A DNA stretch of 64,000 bases from Pseudomonas kielensis (GCF_014236655.1 NZ_JACMYG010000004.1:266643-330642); one strand, 5' to 3'; positions 1 through 8,300 are shown, counted from the first letter of the stretch. Made by a program: numbers and translations. The notes: a model not told the origin generated them from the sequence alone.

Positions 1-448
1 TGGTCCGTTGCCCGATGAGCGCACGGCTTTGCACCAGATTCTTGTTGCGCCGCAAGAAATAGTCGAGCCAGGTTTGTTTCGGGGCACGTTTGAGCGTGAA
101 CAGTGTGCCTGCCGGGCGCACATTCGTGCGCCGCGCATACTCTGCCCACAAGGCCACCCGTTGGCTGATTTTCATCGCGTGGGCAAAAAACTCGGGTTGC
201 TGGAGCGGAAAGCTCATGTCGGTGCACACATAGAAGTGCGGCCGGATGGCCGTCTTGCTGAACAGCGAGATCGCGCCATTCATGGTGATCATCGGGACGT
301 GGGCGAACTCTTCAATCGGAAAGTCCTTGGCCGAACTGCCCGAGGCAATAATGAACACCGCGCCGCTCTCGGTGTGGCGACACTCTTCGAAATCACGCAC
401 ATGACTCAACTTCGAGTCTACTGCTGGATGTGCCTGAACTACTTCCAT
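1..448 (-). CDS. Lipopolysaccharide biosynthesis-type protein, 5' part only
   Basis: The frame is open from ATG 448 to the window edge, so only about the first 149 residues are present; an in-frame stop lies 15 bases above the ATG. Near residue 30 there is a Rossmann-like strand followed by a glycine/serine turn (FIIASGSSAKDFP), then PMITMNGAI and a region rich in aromatic and basic residues. This start resembles the DUF115/MptE-like proteins found in LPS and flagellin-glycan clusters, and similar proteins are annotated as LPS biosynthesis proteins in Pseudomonas. The exact reaction cannot be read from this fragment. Family assignment is from memory and moderate; that the frame is coding is more certain because the amino-acid composition is protein-like throughout. 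Confidence 0.55.
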   Translation of the reverse strand, partial: MEVVQAHPAVDSKLSHVRDFEECRHTESGAVFIIASGSSAKDFPIEEFAHVPMITMNGAISLFSKTAIRPHFYVCTDMSFPLQQPEFFAHAMKISQRVALWAEYARRTNVRPAGTLFTLKRAPKQTWLDYFLRRNKNLVQSRALIGQRT

Positions 449-752
449 GTCCGATGTCCGCTAGGTATGCCATTGACTGTATTGATGTTTTTTTTATTGG
501 CCCTGAAACAGGATCATTCGCGGCTGCTTCAAGCACGGAATGACACCCACAACTCTCAGGCTCGCCAGGCAGGCAAGGGTTGAATCTAGCAAATGCGACG
601 TGATGTGACCAACCCCTAAACGCACGAATGGGCAAGCGGTCGCAAATAGGAGGAAAAGGTGCTGCAGGGAGCGAATGACGGGGAATATTGAGGTGATGAG
701 CAGCTTCCTGCGTTGCGTTGGTCTGCCTCTCTTTGATTTATTCAAAGGTTAG
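449..752. other. Non-coding gap between LPS-type gene and hipBA
   Basis: About 300 bases with no convincing gene. The short frames here lack a ribosome site and protein-like composition. The right half becomes AT-rich toward the hip promoter. The left part must hold the promoter of the minus-strand gene starting at 448, but I could not single out a clear -35/-10 pair. Confidence 0.5.
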
Positions 753-793
753 GTATACGTTACATTTATTCAAAATTGTCGCGTATACAGAAC
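753..793 (+). promoter_or_regulatory. Candidate hipBA promoter with paired GTATAC operator sites
   Basis: Two copies of the palindrome GTATAC occur at 753-758 and 783-788, arranged so that GTATACG and CGTATAC form an inverted pair. The right copy lies inside a plausible -10 box (TATACA, 784-789), with TTACAT (760-765) as -35 at 18 bases. Transcription would start at or very near ATG 794. HipB proteins are known to repress their own promoter through inverted operators, so these are candidate HipB sites. Inference only. Confidence 0.4.
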
Positions 794-1045
794 ATGGATT
801 ATTCCCTTATCACCGCTCGTCTCGGCGAGCAACTCCGCCAACGCCGCCTGAATCGCGGGCTGACCCAAGCCCGCCTGGCGGCCCTGGCGGGCATCACTCG
901 ACAAAAGGTTATCGCCATCGAAAAGGGTGATCTGTCGGTGGGCATGGTCGCGTATGCACGAGTCCTGGGGGCTCTGGATGGTGAGTTCGCTATAGTTCCG
1001 GCCGCCATGCCGACGCTTGATGAAATCCAGGGAGTGTTCGACTGA
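794..1045 (+). CDS. hipB: HipB-type antitoxin, XRE-family DNA-binding protein
   Basis: An 83-residue protein with a single helix-turn-helix covering about residues 10-65 (LGEQLRQRRLNRGLTQARLA followed by the recognition-helix region GITRQKVIAIEKGDLSV). In HipBA modules this protein binds and neutralises the HipA kinase and represses the operon. The stop overlaps the hipA start by one base (TGATG), typical of translational coupling. An in-frame TTG at 776 would add six residues, but ATG 794 is preferred because the operator/-10 element runs to 789; neither start has a good Shine-Dalgarno sequence, so a leaderless message is possible. Confidence 0.8.
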   Translation: MDYSLITARLGEQLRQRRLNRGLTQARLAALAGITRQKVIAIEKGDLSVGMVAYARVLGALDGEFAIVPAAMPTLDEIQGVFD

Positions 1046-2241
1046 TGAGCAATGTATTGCGGGTTACGACACCTGAAGGTAGTAGCGGGAAGATCCTGGG
1101 CAGTGGTGGGGACTATTTGTTTCGGTATCACGAAGATGCCAAGGCGCAGACGGCGATCAGTTTGCTAATGCCTGTGCGCCTGGATGAATACCGCCACCGT
1201 GAACTCCACCCGATCTTCCAGATGAACCTGCCGGAAGGTTACGTCCTGGAGCAGTTGCGCAATCGCTTGGCCAAGGTAGCGAATGTCGACCCCATGTTGT
1301 TATTGGCGCTAACTGGCAGCAGTTCGCCCATCGGGCGGATAGCGGTGAGTTCAGCGCAAGTCGATGCGCTCTTGCTGCGTCAGCAGTTCCCTGGCGAAAA
1401 GCTGGAAGAGATCCTTGCTTGGGACGGTGCAGAGGACATTTTTGCCGATCTGGTCGATCGCTATATTCTGCGTGCAGGGATTTCGGGAGTGCAGCCCAAA
1501 GTACTAGTACCAGAACATCAGGAATGCGCACCTCAACGATTCACCTCGAAAACGTCAGACCTCATTATCAAGAGCGGGCGCAACGAGTTTCCGGGACTGG
1601 CGATTAACGAATTCCTTTGTATGTCGGTAGCCAGGGATGCCGGGATTATGGTGCCGGAGTTCTACCTTTCCGATAACGCCAAACTGTTCGTCATGCGGCG
1701 TTTTGACCGCGACGAGCAGCTCAACCCGATCGGTTTCGAGGACATGGCTGCATTGATGGGGCTCGCCGCGGAACAGAAGTACAGCAAGAGTTACTCGGCT
1801 ATCGCCAAGGCTGTCCGGTTGTACTGCCCTCCTGAGCACGTACAGGGCTCATTGGCCCACCTGTTTTCCATGGTGACGTTGAGCTGCATAGTGGGTAACG
1901 GCGACGCACATCTAAAGAACTTCGGACTGCTCTATTCCGACCCTACCCAGCGCGATGCGCGGCTAGCACCGGCCTACGATATCGTTAACACCACAGCCTA
2001 CCTTCCAAACGATGTATTGGCACTTGATCTTATCGGCAACAAATCGTTGTTCGCCTCGCGACAGGGATTGCTGGACTTCGCATTGATGTGTGATGTCGCA
2101 GAGCCTGAAGAGGTTATTCGCAAGCAACTGCAAGCGTTGGAGCAGGTGCTGGCGCGTTTCCCTGAACTCTGTGAGCAGGCGCCGGATGTGGCTGCAGCAA
2201 TCAGGCAGTGTGCTGCGCCGTTTATGAGTTCTTTTGGTTAG
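1045..2241 (+). CDS. hipA: HipA-type serine/threonine kinase toxin
   Basis: A 398-residue protein with the HipA kinase plan: an N-terminal subdomain with MNLPEGYVLEQL, the glycine-rich ISGVQPKVLV segment near residue 145, the catalytic loop NGDAHLKNFGL with N285, D287 and K290, and the metal-binding aspartate D312 in PAYDIV. These are the residues HipA kinases use to bind ATP-Mg and phosphorylate a target; the best known target is glutamyl-tRNA synthetase, but the target here is unknown. All catalytic residues look intact, so the toxin is probably active. It overlaps hipB by one base and ends 40 bases before a strong hairpin terminator. Length is slightly below the E. coli protein (440). Confidence 0.85.
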   Translation: MSNVLRVTTPEGSSGKILGSGGDYLFRYHEDAKAQTAISLLMPVRLDEYRHRELHPIFQMNLPEGYVLEQLRNRLAKVANVDPMLLLALTGSSSPIGRIAVSSAQVDALLLRQQFPGEKLEEILAWDGAEDIFADLVDRYILRAGISGVQPKVLVPEHQECAPQRFTSKTSDLIIKSGRNEFPGLAINEFLCMSVARDAGIMVPEFYLSDNAKLFVMRRFDRDEQLNPIGFEDMAALMGLAAEQKYSKSYSAIAKAVRLYCPPEHVQGSLAHLFSMVTLSCIVGNGDAHLKNFGLLYSDPTQRDARLAPAYDIVNTTAYLPNDVLALDLIGNKSLFASRQGLLDFALMCDVAEPEEVIRKQLQALEQVLARFPELCEQAPDVAAAIRQCAAPFMSSFG

Positions 2242-2281
2242 CGTGATTAGAGGTGAGCCAGCGCGCGTCGACTAGAAACAC

Positions 2282-2307
2282 AAAAGCCGCGCAATGCGCG
2301 GCTTTTT
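2282..2307. terminator. Bidirectional hairpin terminator, left copy
   Basis: Ten-base stem AAAGCCGCGC/GCGCGGCTTT with a three-base loop, flanked by A-run and T-run, so it can work for hipA. It is a near-identical copy of the hairpin that follows the intact tRNA-Ile gene at 5200-5222, and was probably duplicated together with the tRNA 3' end. Confidence 0.8.
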
Positions 2308-2310
2308 GTT

Positions 2311-2358
2311 TGGTGGGCCCACACGGACTTGAACCGTGGACCAAAGGATTATGAGTCC
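2311..2358 (-). repeat. Left att-like direct repeat, tRNA-Ile 3' fragment
   Basis: Forty-eight bases identical to the 3' portion of the tRNA-Ile gene at 5228-5275: acceptor 3' strand with CCA, T arm, variable loop and part of the anticodon arm. After 2358 the sequence diverges and no 5' half of a tRNA follows, so this copy cannot make a tRNA. Confidence 0.85.
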
Positions 2359-2653
2359 GAAAAATGGCCTGTTTAGCAGGGCGTAACAGAGCAACTCCCT
2401 TATTTCATTAGACATATAGCTACATGTGCTGCGTATGTTGCTATCAAGTGTGGACATTTTTCAGGTGTTGGGCCAGTGGGCTGTCGAGAAAGGAGGATTC
2501 TGCGATACCCAAGCGACTGCTTAGAATCCGAGACTAGCGTCCACTGCTTGATTTTTGCTAATTTTTCTCTCTTCTGCTCTGCGTAGCATCGGCCAAAATC
2601 TGATGTACATTCCATCCGACTTGTGAATCGAACCCTATTTGAGCAAATTGAAT
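2359..2653. other. Non-coding end of the tRNA-Ile element
   Basis: About 295 bases inside the left repeat where an integrase or excisionase would be expected. No frame shows the tyrosine-recombinase R-H-R-Y pattern. The motif GTGTGGAC followed by a T-run (about 2450-2462) recurs near the other end (about 5138-5150), possibly a trace of recombinase arm sites or of a lost integrase tail. Probably decayed DNA plus the promoter of the acetyltransferase gene. Confidence 0.4.
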
Positions 2654-3193
2654 ATGCATGTTTACGAAATTGAAACTGATAGATTACGTCTCCGACAATG
2701 GAGAGATTCTGACTTGCCTGTCTTTGCGATGATGAACGCAGATGCAGAAACCATGCGTTATTTTCCTTCCACTTTCACCGTTGAACAAAGTAACTCAATG
2801 GCGAAACGCTGCCGTGAACTCATTGAAATGAGAGGCTGGGGATTCTGGGCTGCGGAGGAAAAAACTACAGAAACGTTTGTCGGCTTCATCGGCCTGCATG
2901 TGCCTTCGCTTGAGTTTCCATGTTCTCCCTGCGTGGAAATTGGTTGGCGGCTAGTAAAGACAGCTTGGGGGAAAGGCTTGGCTACAGAGGGTGCAACTGC
3001 GGTGCTTTCCTTTGCATTCGAAAAGCTGGCCTTAACCGAAGTGGTTTCTTTTACAGCACTAACTAACAACCGCTCTGAGCGGGTTATGAAGAGGCTTGGA
3101 ATGCAACGTGACGAATTCACGTTTGAAAATCCATCCATCCCTTTAGGGCATCCTTTGCGAGAACATGTACTTTATCGAGCATTTCCTAGATGA
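2654..3193 (+). CDS. GNAT-family acetyltransferase, RimJ/RimL type
   Basis: A 179-residue protein with the classic opening IETDRLRLRQWRDSDLPVF, a central GFIGLHVP strand, and the acetyl-CoA pyrophosphate-binding motif TAWGKGLATEGATAVLSFAF at about residues 115-135, then the TALTNNRSERVMKRLGM motif. Such proteins acetylate N-terminal or side-chain amines, or small molecules; the substrate here cannot be read. ATG 2654 is chosen; TTG 2639 is an in-frame alternative with no better ribosome site. The gene is clearly AT-richer than the surrounding chromosome, consistent with its arrival on the tRNA-linked element. Confidence 0.8.
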   Translation: MHVYEIETDRLRLRQWRDSDLPVFAMMNADAETMRYFPSTFTVEQSNSMAKRCRELIEMRGWGFWAAEEKTTETFVGFIGLHVPSLEFPCSPCVEIGWRLVKTAWGKGLATEGATAVLSFAFEKLALTEVVSFTALTNNRSERVMKRLGMQRDEFTFENPSIPLGHPLREHVLYRAFPR

Positions 3194-3695
3194 ATGAAGC
3201 GATGCATCTGTAATGATGGTTTTTTTTGTAAAAAATGAAGCGTAAAGATTCGCCGGTAAGCTGCTTGAGATACGCATTCTGTAAGGTCTACAGCTGCCGG
3301 GGACTGCGAGCCAGGGGTGCAAGGACAGCGTCTCTAAATTGAGCTGTGCAGATTTTGAAAGTTCAACAAACCCCGTGTTTTCCGATTTTCTACCGCTCTA
3401 AACCGGGGCTCTCTCTTTTTTCCTATCAGCGCTTCCAAGTGTCGAATGTGAAGCTGCGTACCAATTCCTTTCCAAGCGCTTCACAAAACGAAAAACGCCA
3501 ACCACTGCCTAACCCCGCAGCCCGCTTGGGCTCGCCGGGTCTTTTCATCCCCTAAATCTTTTCGCGAATTTTTGACACGGGGCCCGCCGGCGGGAGGGGG
3601 AAAAGTGCGTTCCTCGCCTGCGCTTTCTTTGCGCATGAGTTTTTCCAAAAGGGCCGCGATAGGCGCGCCTGCCACCCCCCTCACGAGGATGAACG
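3194..3695. other. Non-coding 0.5-kb stretch within the element
   Basis: No supportable gene. The left half is AT-rich. The right half changes to GC-rich, with small hairpins such as AGCCCGCTTGGGCT near 3520-3533 and a TTGACA at about 3569-3574 that may be a -35 element for the small genes that follow. The abrupt change in composition near 3550 suggests a junction between DNA of different origin. Confidence 0.4.
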
Positions 3696-3860
3696 ATGAA
3701 CCACAACCACAAGACGCGGATCAAGCCGATGGCAGATGAGATCGCCGCCCTGGACAAGCTCCTAAGCAAGAAGCCCACCTACGGCTTCGCGCCGTTCCTA
3801 ATAGGTGCCATATGTGCCGGTGTGGTGTTCATGGCTTACAGCTACATCTCGCACCTGTAA
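3696..3860 (+). CDS. Small single-pass membrane protein, unknown function
   Basis: A 54-residue frame starting at ATG 3696 with ACGAGG seven bases upstream. The first 30 residues are charged (MNHNHKTRIKPMADEIAALD) and are followed by a hydrophobic segment, FAPFLIGAICAGVVFMAYSY, close to the C terminus, suggesting an N-in, tail-anchored or single-span topology. It sits 49 bases before an HTH gene of phage type; small membrane proteins next to regulators of this kind occur in filamentous-phage-like and other prophage remnants. No family recognised. Confidence 0.5.
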   Translation: MNHNHKTRIKPMADEIAALDKLLSKKPTYGFAPFLIGAICAGVVFMAYSYISHL

Positions 3861-3909
3861 CCGACCCTTTCCAGTTTTGCCCCATTGTGTTGGGGCTTTC
3901 GGACTTTCA

Positions 3910-4242
3910 ATGAAACGAATTCAGCACCACGGACCGCCCACAGCGGAAGATTTGGCGCGCCTGAAAATCGAACTGGGGTTCACCAGTCCTCAGATGGCGG
4001 GTCTGGCCGGGTTGGCGAAGGGGTCGCAGTGGCGCAAGTACACGGGCCGCACTGAGGACCGCGTGATGGGCATGCACATGCACTTCTACATGGCGGCCCT
4101 GCTGACGCTGAGTGAGGATGAATTGTCCCGTGTCGTCGCCACCATGCGCGCGCATGGGGCCGACATTGAGCTAGGGCCACTACCGGCCGGTCCGTCGGCT
4201 TTGGCTGAAGCGCAAGCTACTGCAACATTGCACTCCACTTAA
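3910..4242 (+). CDS. Phage-type helix-turn-helix protein
   Basis: A 110-residue protein from ATG 3910. Residues about 14-45 (DLARLKIELGFTSPQMAGLA followed by GLAKGSQWRKYTG) look like an XRE-type HTH in which the usual recognition helix is replaced by a QWRKYTG sequence; a C-terminal helix (LSEDELSRVVATMRAHGADI) may serve oligomerisation. I recall similar short proteins in Pseudomonas prophage-like islands. It is probably a regulator of the element, but the target is unknown. No strong Shine-Dalgarno; an upstream in-frame extension to 3805 is open but looks non-coding. Confidence 0.55.
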   Translation: MKRIQHHGPPTAEDLARLKIELGFTSPQMAGLAGLAKGSQWRKYTGRTEDRVMGMHMHFYMAALLTLSEDELSRVVATMRAHGADIELGPLPAGPSALAEAQATATLHST

Positions 4243-4297
4243 CCAGCCGGTTGCGTTCTCGCGGTCTCTAAGCGCTGCTGGAATTCAGCTCCAGCGG

Positions 4298-4583
4298 TTA
4301 GCTCCATCCGGCGGCCATCTCCAGCATCTTGTCGAGTTCGTGTTGGGACAGGGGTTGGCTGGTGTGGATCTCGACCTTGCCAATCTGTGTGCCCTTTGGC
4401 GTTGCCCCAGCCCACTTCAGCGGCGTTTCCGACCAGGCGCCTGACGCCCATTCTTTTGGCCAGCGCGGTGAGCATGCGTTTCTTCTGCCCTTGCTTGCGA
4501 AACTTGCGAGGCTGGAAAGGGCTGTCGTGCAGGTCGCGTTGCCGGATACCTTCTGTCAGGGCGTGGGTCAGATATCGGACAGC
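4298..4583 (-). pseudogene. Frameshifted remnant, possibly phage morphogenesis gene
   Basis: Two overlapping minus-strand frames each contain protein-like sequence. The first (from 4583) reads ALTEGIRQRDLHDSPFQPRK and KKRMLTALAKRMGV; the second gives SETPLKWAGATPKGTQIGKV and ends SQHELDKMLEMAAGWS at a TAA (4298-4300). A single frameshift near 4430 would join them. The first part is faintly reminiscent of phage virion-morphogenesis (tail completion) proteins, but this is weak. No start codon with ribosome site is visible. Best treated as a decayed phage-type gene. Confidence 0.35.
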
Positions 4584-4639
4584 TCATTGATGGGGTCGGT
4601 GTTGCAACCGTATCGGTCGAGGCGACTTGTGATGCAAGG

Positions 4640-5128
4640 GTGGTCAGCAGTGACCATTTGGAGCTTGAACAGCAGATCATTGAACGCCTTAATCGTGGCG
4701 AATCCCCTGGCGCTCTACCCAAGGATCAAAGTCAGTATCTGGCTTTAGTGCTGATGCTGATCATCAGCTTTATGGGTAAGTACATAGAGTTTCAGAGCGC
4801 TGCTAGGCAGGAGCTGTGCTTCTTTCGGCCAAAAATTGCACCGATGTTGACGGCAAACCAGGCAGGCAAAGCCGTTCGGAATTTCCTGTGCGAGAAGGAT
4901 GTGCCTGCGGAATTGCTGCAGGGCTATCGTCTAGTGAACGGCGATGATGTTCGGTTACGCGAGGGCCCAGGAATGAAGCACAGGATCATCTCGGTTAGTA
5001 TTCCAGACCGGTCGGTGCTTGAAGTTCTGGACAGCGGAAACCGTGATTGGCTGCATGTTTCCGTGGTTGGTGAAGACGGTGTGGAAGGTTGGATCTCACG
5101 GAAGTACACCCACCGCTTGATTCGATAA
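4640..5128 (+). CDS. SH3-domain protein, apparently 5'-truncated
   Basis: From GTG 4640 a 162-residue protein is read. Residues about 35-60 are hydrophobic (YLALVLMLIISFMGKYIEFQ) and residues about 95-160 form a bacterial SH3-type repeat: VNGDDVRLREGPGMKHRIIS, then VLEVLDSGNRDWLHV and GWISRKYTHRLIR. Such domains usually bind cell wall or peptide ligands. The frame stays open upstream to at least 4541 with protein-like sequence (IGQLIDGVGVATVSVEATCD), but it has no proper start and collides with the minus-strand remnant, so I infer that the 5' part of a longer gene was lost at a junction near 4560. It is the last gene before the right repeat. Confidence 0.5.
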   Translation: MVSSDHLELEQQIIERLNRGESPGALPKDQSQYLALVLMLIISFMGKYIEFQSAARQELCFFRPKIAPMLTANQAGKAVRNFLCEKDVPAELLQGYRLVNGDDVRLREGPGMKHRIISVSIPDRSVLEVLDSGNRDWLHVSVVGEDGVEGWISRKYTHRLIR

Positions 5129-5199
5129 CTGTTCTGGTGTGGACGTTTTGTGGACTTTTTCGTTTGTGAAATGTCCAGTTTCGACCCATCAGAAACACG

Positions 5200-5222
5200 A
5201 AAGCCGCGCAATGCGCGGCTTT
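5200..5222. terminator. Terminator following tRNA-Ile
   Basis: Stem AAAGCCGCGC/GCGCGGCTTT with a three-base loop, 6 bases past the tRNA 3' end on the minus strand. It is the original of the copy at 2282-2307. Confidence 0.75.
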
Positions 5223-5227
5223 GAGTA

Positions 5228-5275
5228 TGGTGGGCCCACACGGACTTGAACCGTGGACCAAAGGATTATGAGTCC
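5228..5275 (-). repeat. Right att-like direct repeat inside tRNA-Ile
   Basis: Identical to 2311-2358. This copy is the 3' part of the intact tRNA gene, so element insertion preserved a functional tRNA. Confidence 0.85.
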
Positions 5276-5304
5276 TCTGCTCTAACCAACTGAGCTATAG
5301 GCCC
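5228..5304 (-). tRNA. tRNA-Ile(CAU), lysidine-modified type
   Basis: A 77-base cloverleaf with encoded CCA. The acceptor pairs GGGCCTA with TGGGCCC, the D arm is AGCTCAGTTGGTTAGAGC, and the anticodon loop in GGACTCATAATCC gives CAU. The body matches the tRNA-Ile2 type whose C34 is converted to lysidine by TilS to read AUA, rather than an elongator or initiator tRNA-Met. It lies just downstream of rmcA on the same strand and has its own -10 box. Confidence 0.92.
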
Positions 5305-5318
5305 TCAGTAGGTCGCGG

Positions 5319-5324
5319 ATTATA
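5319..5324 (-). promoter_or_regulatory. -10 box of tRNA-Ile promoter overlapping rmcA stop
   Basis: TATAAT on the minus strand, about 15 bases before the tRNA 5' end, overlaps the rmcA stop codon (5320-5322). A clear -35 was not found at 16-18 bases. The position suits independent tRNA transcription. Confidence 0.45.
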
Positions 5325-8300
5325 GCGATGGTTTCTCGGCTGTGCTATCCGAAAAGTCCGAAACTGCGATACGAAGGAAGGTGGCGGCGAATTCGTCGGC
5401 GGGCAGTGGCAGGCTGACGATGTAGCCCTGGATCTGTTCGCAGCCTTCGCCGGCGAGGAATTGCTGTTGGGCCTGGGTCTCGACGCCTTCGGCGATGATG
5501 GTGAACTGCATGCTGCGGCCAAGGGCGATGATTGCGCGGACGATGGCCACGTCGTGGGGGTCGTCGGGCAGGCCGCGGACGAAGGACTGGTCGATTTTCA
5601 GGTAGTCCAGGGGCAGGCGCTTGAGGTAGCTGAGGGAGGAGTAGCCGGTGCCGAAGTCGTCGATGGCCAGTTGCACTCCCAGGCGTTTGAGCTGGTGCAG
5701 GACTTCCAGGGCTTCTTCCGCCTGGCTCATGATGAAGTTTTCGGTGATTTCCAGTTGCAGCAGGCCGGGTTTGAGGCGGTTGTCCTTGAGCAGTTGTTCG
5801 ATGCGCCCCAAGAGGTTGGGCTGGCGCAGTTGCGCGCCGGCGAGATTGACCGAAAGTGAGCCGAAGCCCTCGTAGCGTTTGCTCCACTCGTGCATCTGCA
5901 GGCAGGCCTGTTCCAGTACCCAGTCGCCGATCTGCAGGATCATGCCGTTTTCTTCGGCCAGGGAGATGAAGTGCTCGGGCGGTACATCGCCGAAGGTCGG
6001 GTGGTGCCAGCGGATCAGTGCTTCGGCGCCGACCAGGCGTGGATGGTTGAGGCTGATTTTCGGTTGGTAGTACAGGGACAATTCGTTGCGTTCGATGGCG
6101 CGGCGCAGTTCATGTTCCAGGGCTATGCGCTCGCTGGCCTGGGCGGTGAGGTCGCGGGTGTAGCTTTCGACGCGGTTGCGCCCTTTGGCCTTGGAGCGGT
6201 ACATGGCCGCATCGGCGTTCTTGACCAGGGTGGCGACGTCGCTACCGTCCTTGGGATAGAGGCTGGTGCCGATGCTGGCGCTGATGAAGAACTCATGTTC
6301 GCCGGCCTGGAACGGCGCGCCAAAGCAGTTCAGCAGTTTGTTGGCGATGTGGTCGGCATCGCTGGCTTGCTGCAGGCCCGGCAGCAGGATGATGAACTCG
6401 TCGCCCCCCAGGCGGGCCACGGTGTCGATGTCGCGCAGTTGCTCCTTGAGGCGTACGGCGATGCCCCTGAGCAGCAGGTCGCCGACCGGGTGGCCGAGGC
6501 TGTCGTTGATGTGTTTGAAGCGGTCGAGGTCGAGAAACAGCACGGCTCCCAGGCCACCCTGTTCACGCTGGCCGTTGAGGGCGGTCAGCAGGCGGCTTTC
6601 GAACAGTGTGCGGTTCGGCAGGCCGGTCAGCGGGTCGTGGTGGGCCTGATAGTCGAGCTTGGCCTGGGCGTGCTTGAGGCTCGAAATATCGGCAAACACC
6701 GCGACGAAGTGGGTGATGAAGCGGTCCTTGTTGCGCACCGCGCTGATGGTCAGCCAGCTGGGGTACAGCTCGCCATTCTTGCGCCGGTTGGAGATCTCGC
6801 CCTGCCAGTGGCCCTCGGCGGTCAATTGATGCCACATGGCCGCGTAGAAGGCGCTGTCGTGCAGGCCCGAGGCCAGGAGTCGAGGGGTGTGGCCCAGGGC
6901 CTCGGTTTCACTGTAGCCGGTGATCTCGCTGAAGGCCCGGTTGACGGCGCTGATGTGCTGCTGGGTGTCGGTGATCAACACGCCTTCGGCGGTGCTCTCG
7001 AACACGGTGGCGGCCTGTTGCAGTTTTTCCTGCATCAGGTGCCGCTCGGTGATGTCCCGGGCGATGGTCAGCATGCATTCTTCGTCGCCGATCGGTAGCG
7101 GTCGGCTGGACATTTCGCACAGGCGGATCTGCCCGTCGTTACGCCGGATGTGGCAGGTGAAGTCACGCACGAAGCCGTCGCGCTTGAGCAGGTCGAGCAT
7201 TTTGCGGCGTTCATTGAGGTTGACCCAGATGCCCAGGTCGAGGGTCGAGCGATCCAGGGACATGGCGCTATTGAAGCCGGTGATGCGGCTGAACCCTTCG
7301 TTGACCTCGATCAGCAGACCGTCGCTGACCCGTGAGAGCAGCAGGCCATCAGGCGAGGCATGGAAGGCCTTGGCGAACTTTTCCTCGGAGGTTTGCAGTT
7401 GCTGTTGGGTTTCCTTGAGCTGGCTGATGTCCCGGACCACCACCACCAGCGCTGGCGTGGTGTCGAGTTCGAAGGGCTCGGCGGAGATCAGGCCGGTGAA
7501 CACCTGGCCATTGCTGCGGCGAAAGGGCATCTCCAGGTTGCGAATGCTGCCGGCCTGCAAGCGCTGCAACAGGCCCGGGCCGACGCCGGCAATGCCCCAG
7601 ATATTCAGATCAGTGGCGGTTTGTCCCACCACTTGTGCGGCGCTCAGGCCGATCTGTTCTTCGAAGGCCTCGTTGACCTCCAGTAGGCAGCCGTCCGACA
7701 GGCGCGCAATCACCAGGATGTCCGGGCACTGCTGGAACACCGAGGCAAACTTCTGCTCGGAGAGGCGCAGGGCTTCTTCGGTGCGCTTGGCTTCGCTGAT
7801 GTCGATCATCAGGCCGCGCATGATTGGCTCGTGGCCGTGTTCAATCAGGCTGACGATGTCGCGTACCCACAGGCAGCGCCCGTCGGCCGTGATCACCCGG
7901 TAGTCGAGGCTGTGATCGCGTCCGGCCAGTACTTCGTGATCGCAGAAGCTCTGGGCCCGTGTCAGGTCGGCGGGATGAATGATGTTGCGCCAGAAGCCGG
8001 GTATCAGCCAGTGGGACAGGGGATAGCCGAGCAGTTCTTCGGCGTGGGGCGACACGTAGCTGTAGGTGAAGTCACTGATGCGCGCTTCCCAGGCGATGGC
8101 GGACAGGCTCTCCACCAGGCCGCGGTAGTGGTATTCGCTGCTGCGCAGTTCCTGCTCCAGGGCGACCCGGCGGGAAATCTCTGAGCTCAGGCGGCGATTG
8201 ATGCGGATCACCGCGGCGAGTATGGCGATCAGCAAACCGACGCTGGGCAGGCCGTAGATCAACAGGTCGGACCAGAAGCCGCGGTGATCGAGCACGTTGC

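Larger units (their letters stand above)
2311..5275. mobile_element. Small integrative element or island remnant at tRNA-Ile(CAU)
   Basis: The segment lies between two identical 48-base direct repeats (2311-2358 and 5228-5275) that correspond to the 3' part of tRNA-Ile, from the anticodon arm to CCA. The similarity continues outward through the terminator, giving about 85 bases with four mismatches. This is the geometry left by a tyrosine-recombinase element using a tRNA 3' end as attachment site. Cargo is a GNAT protein, a tiny membrane protein, an HTH protein, a frameshifted remnant and an SH3 protein. No integrase is visible, so mobility is probably lost or supplied in trans. Base composition changes abruptly inside (AT-rich GNAT gene). 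Confidence 0.7.

Noticed and set aside
494..745. 83-codon minus-strand frame upstream of hipB
   Set aside because: No ribosome site; would place a coding start inside the AT-rich hip promoter region; composition not convincing.
4640..5128. SH3 protein as a secreted cell-wall-binding protein
   Set aside because: No signal peptide is present from GTG 4640 and the 5' end appears missing, so localisation cannot be claimed.
5890..7098. 402-codon plus-strand frame opposite rmcA
   Set aside because: Shadow of the EAL/GGDEF coding region with unnatural V/G/A/Q-rich composition.
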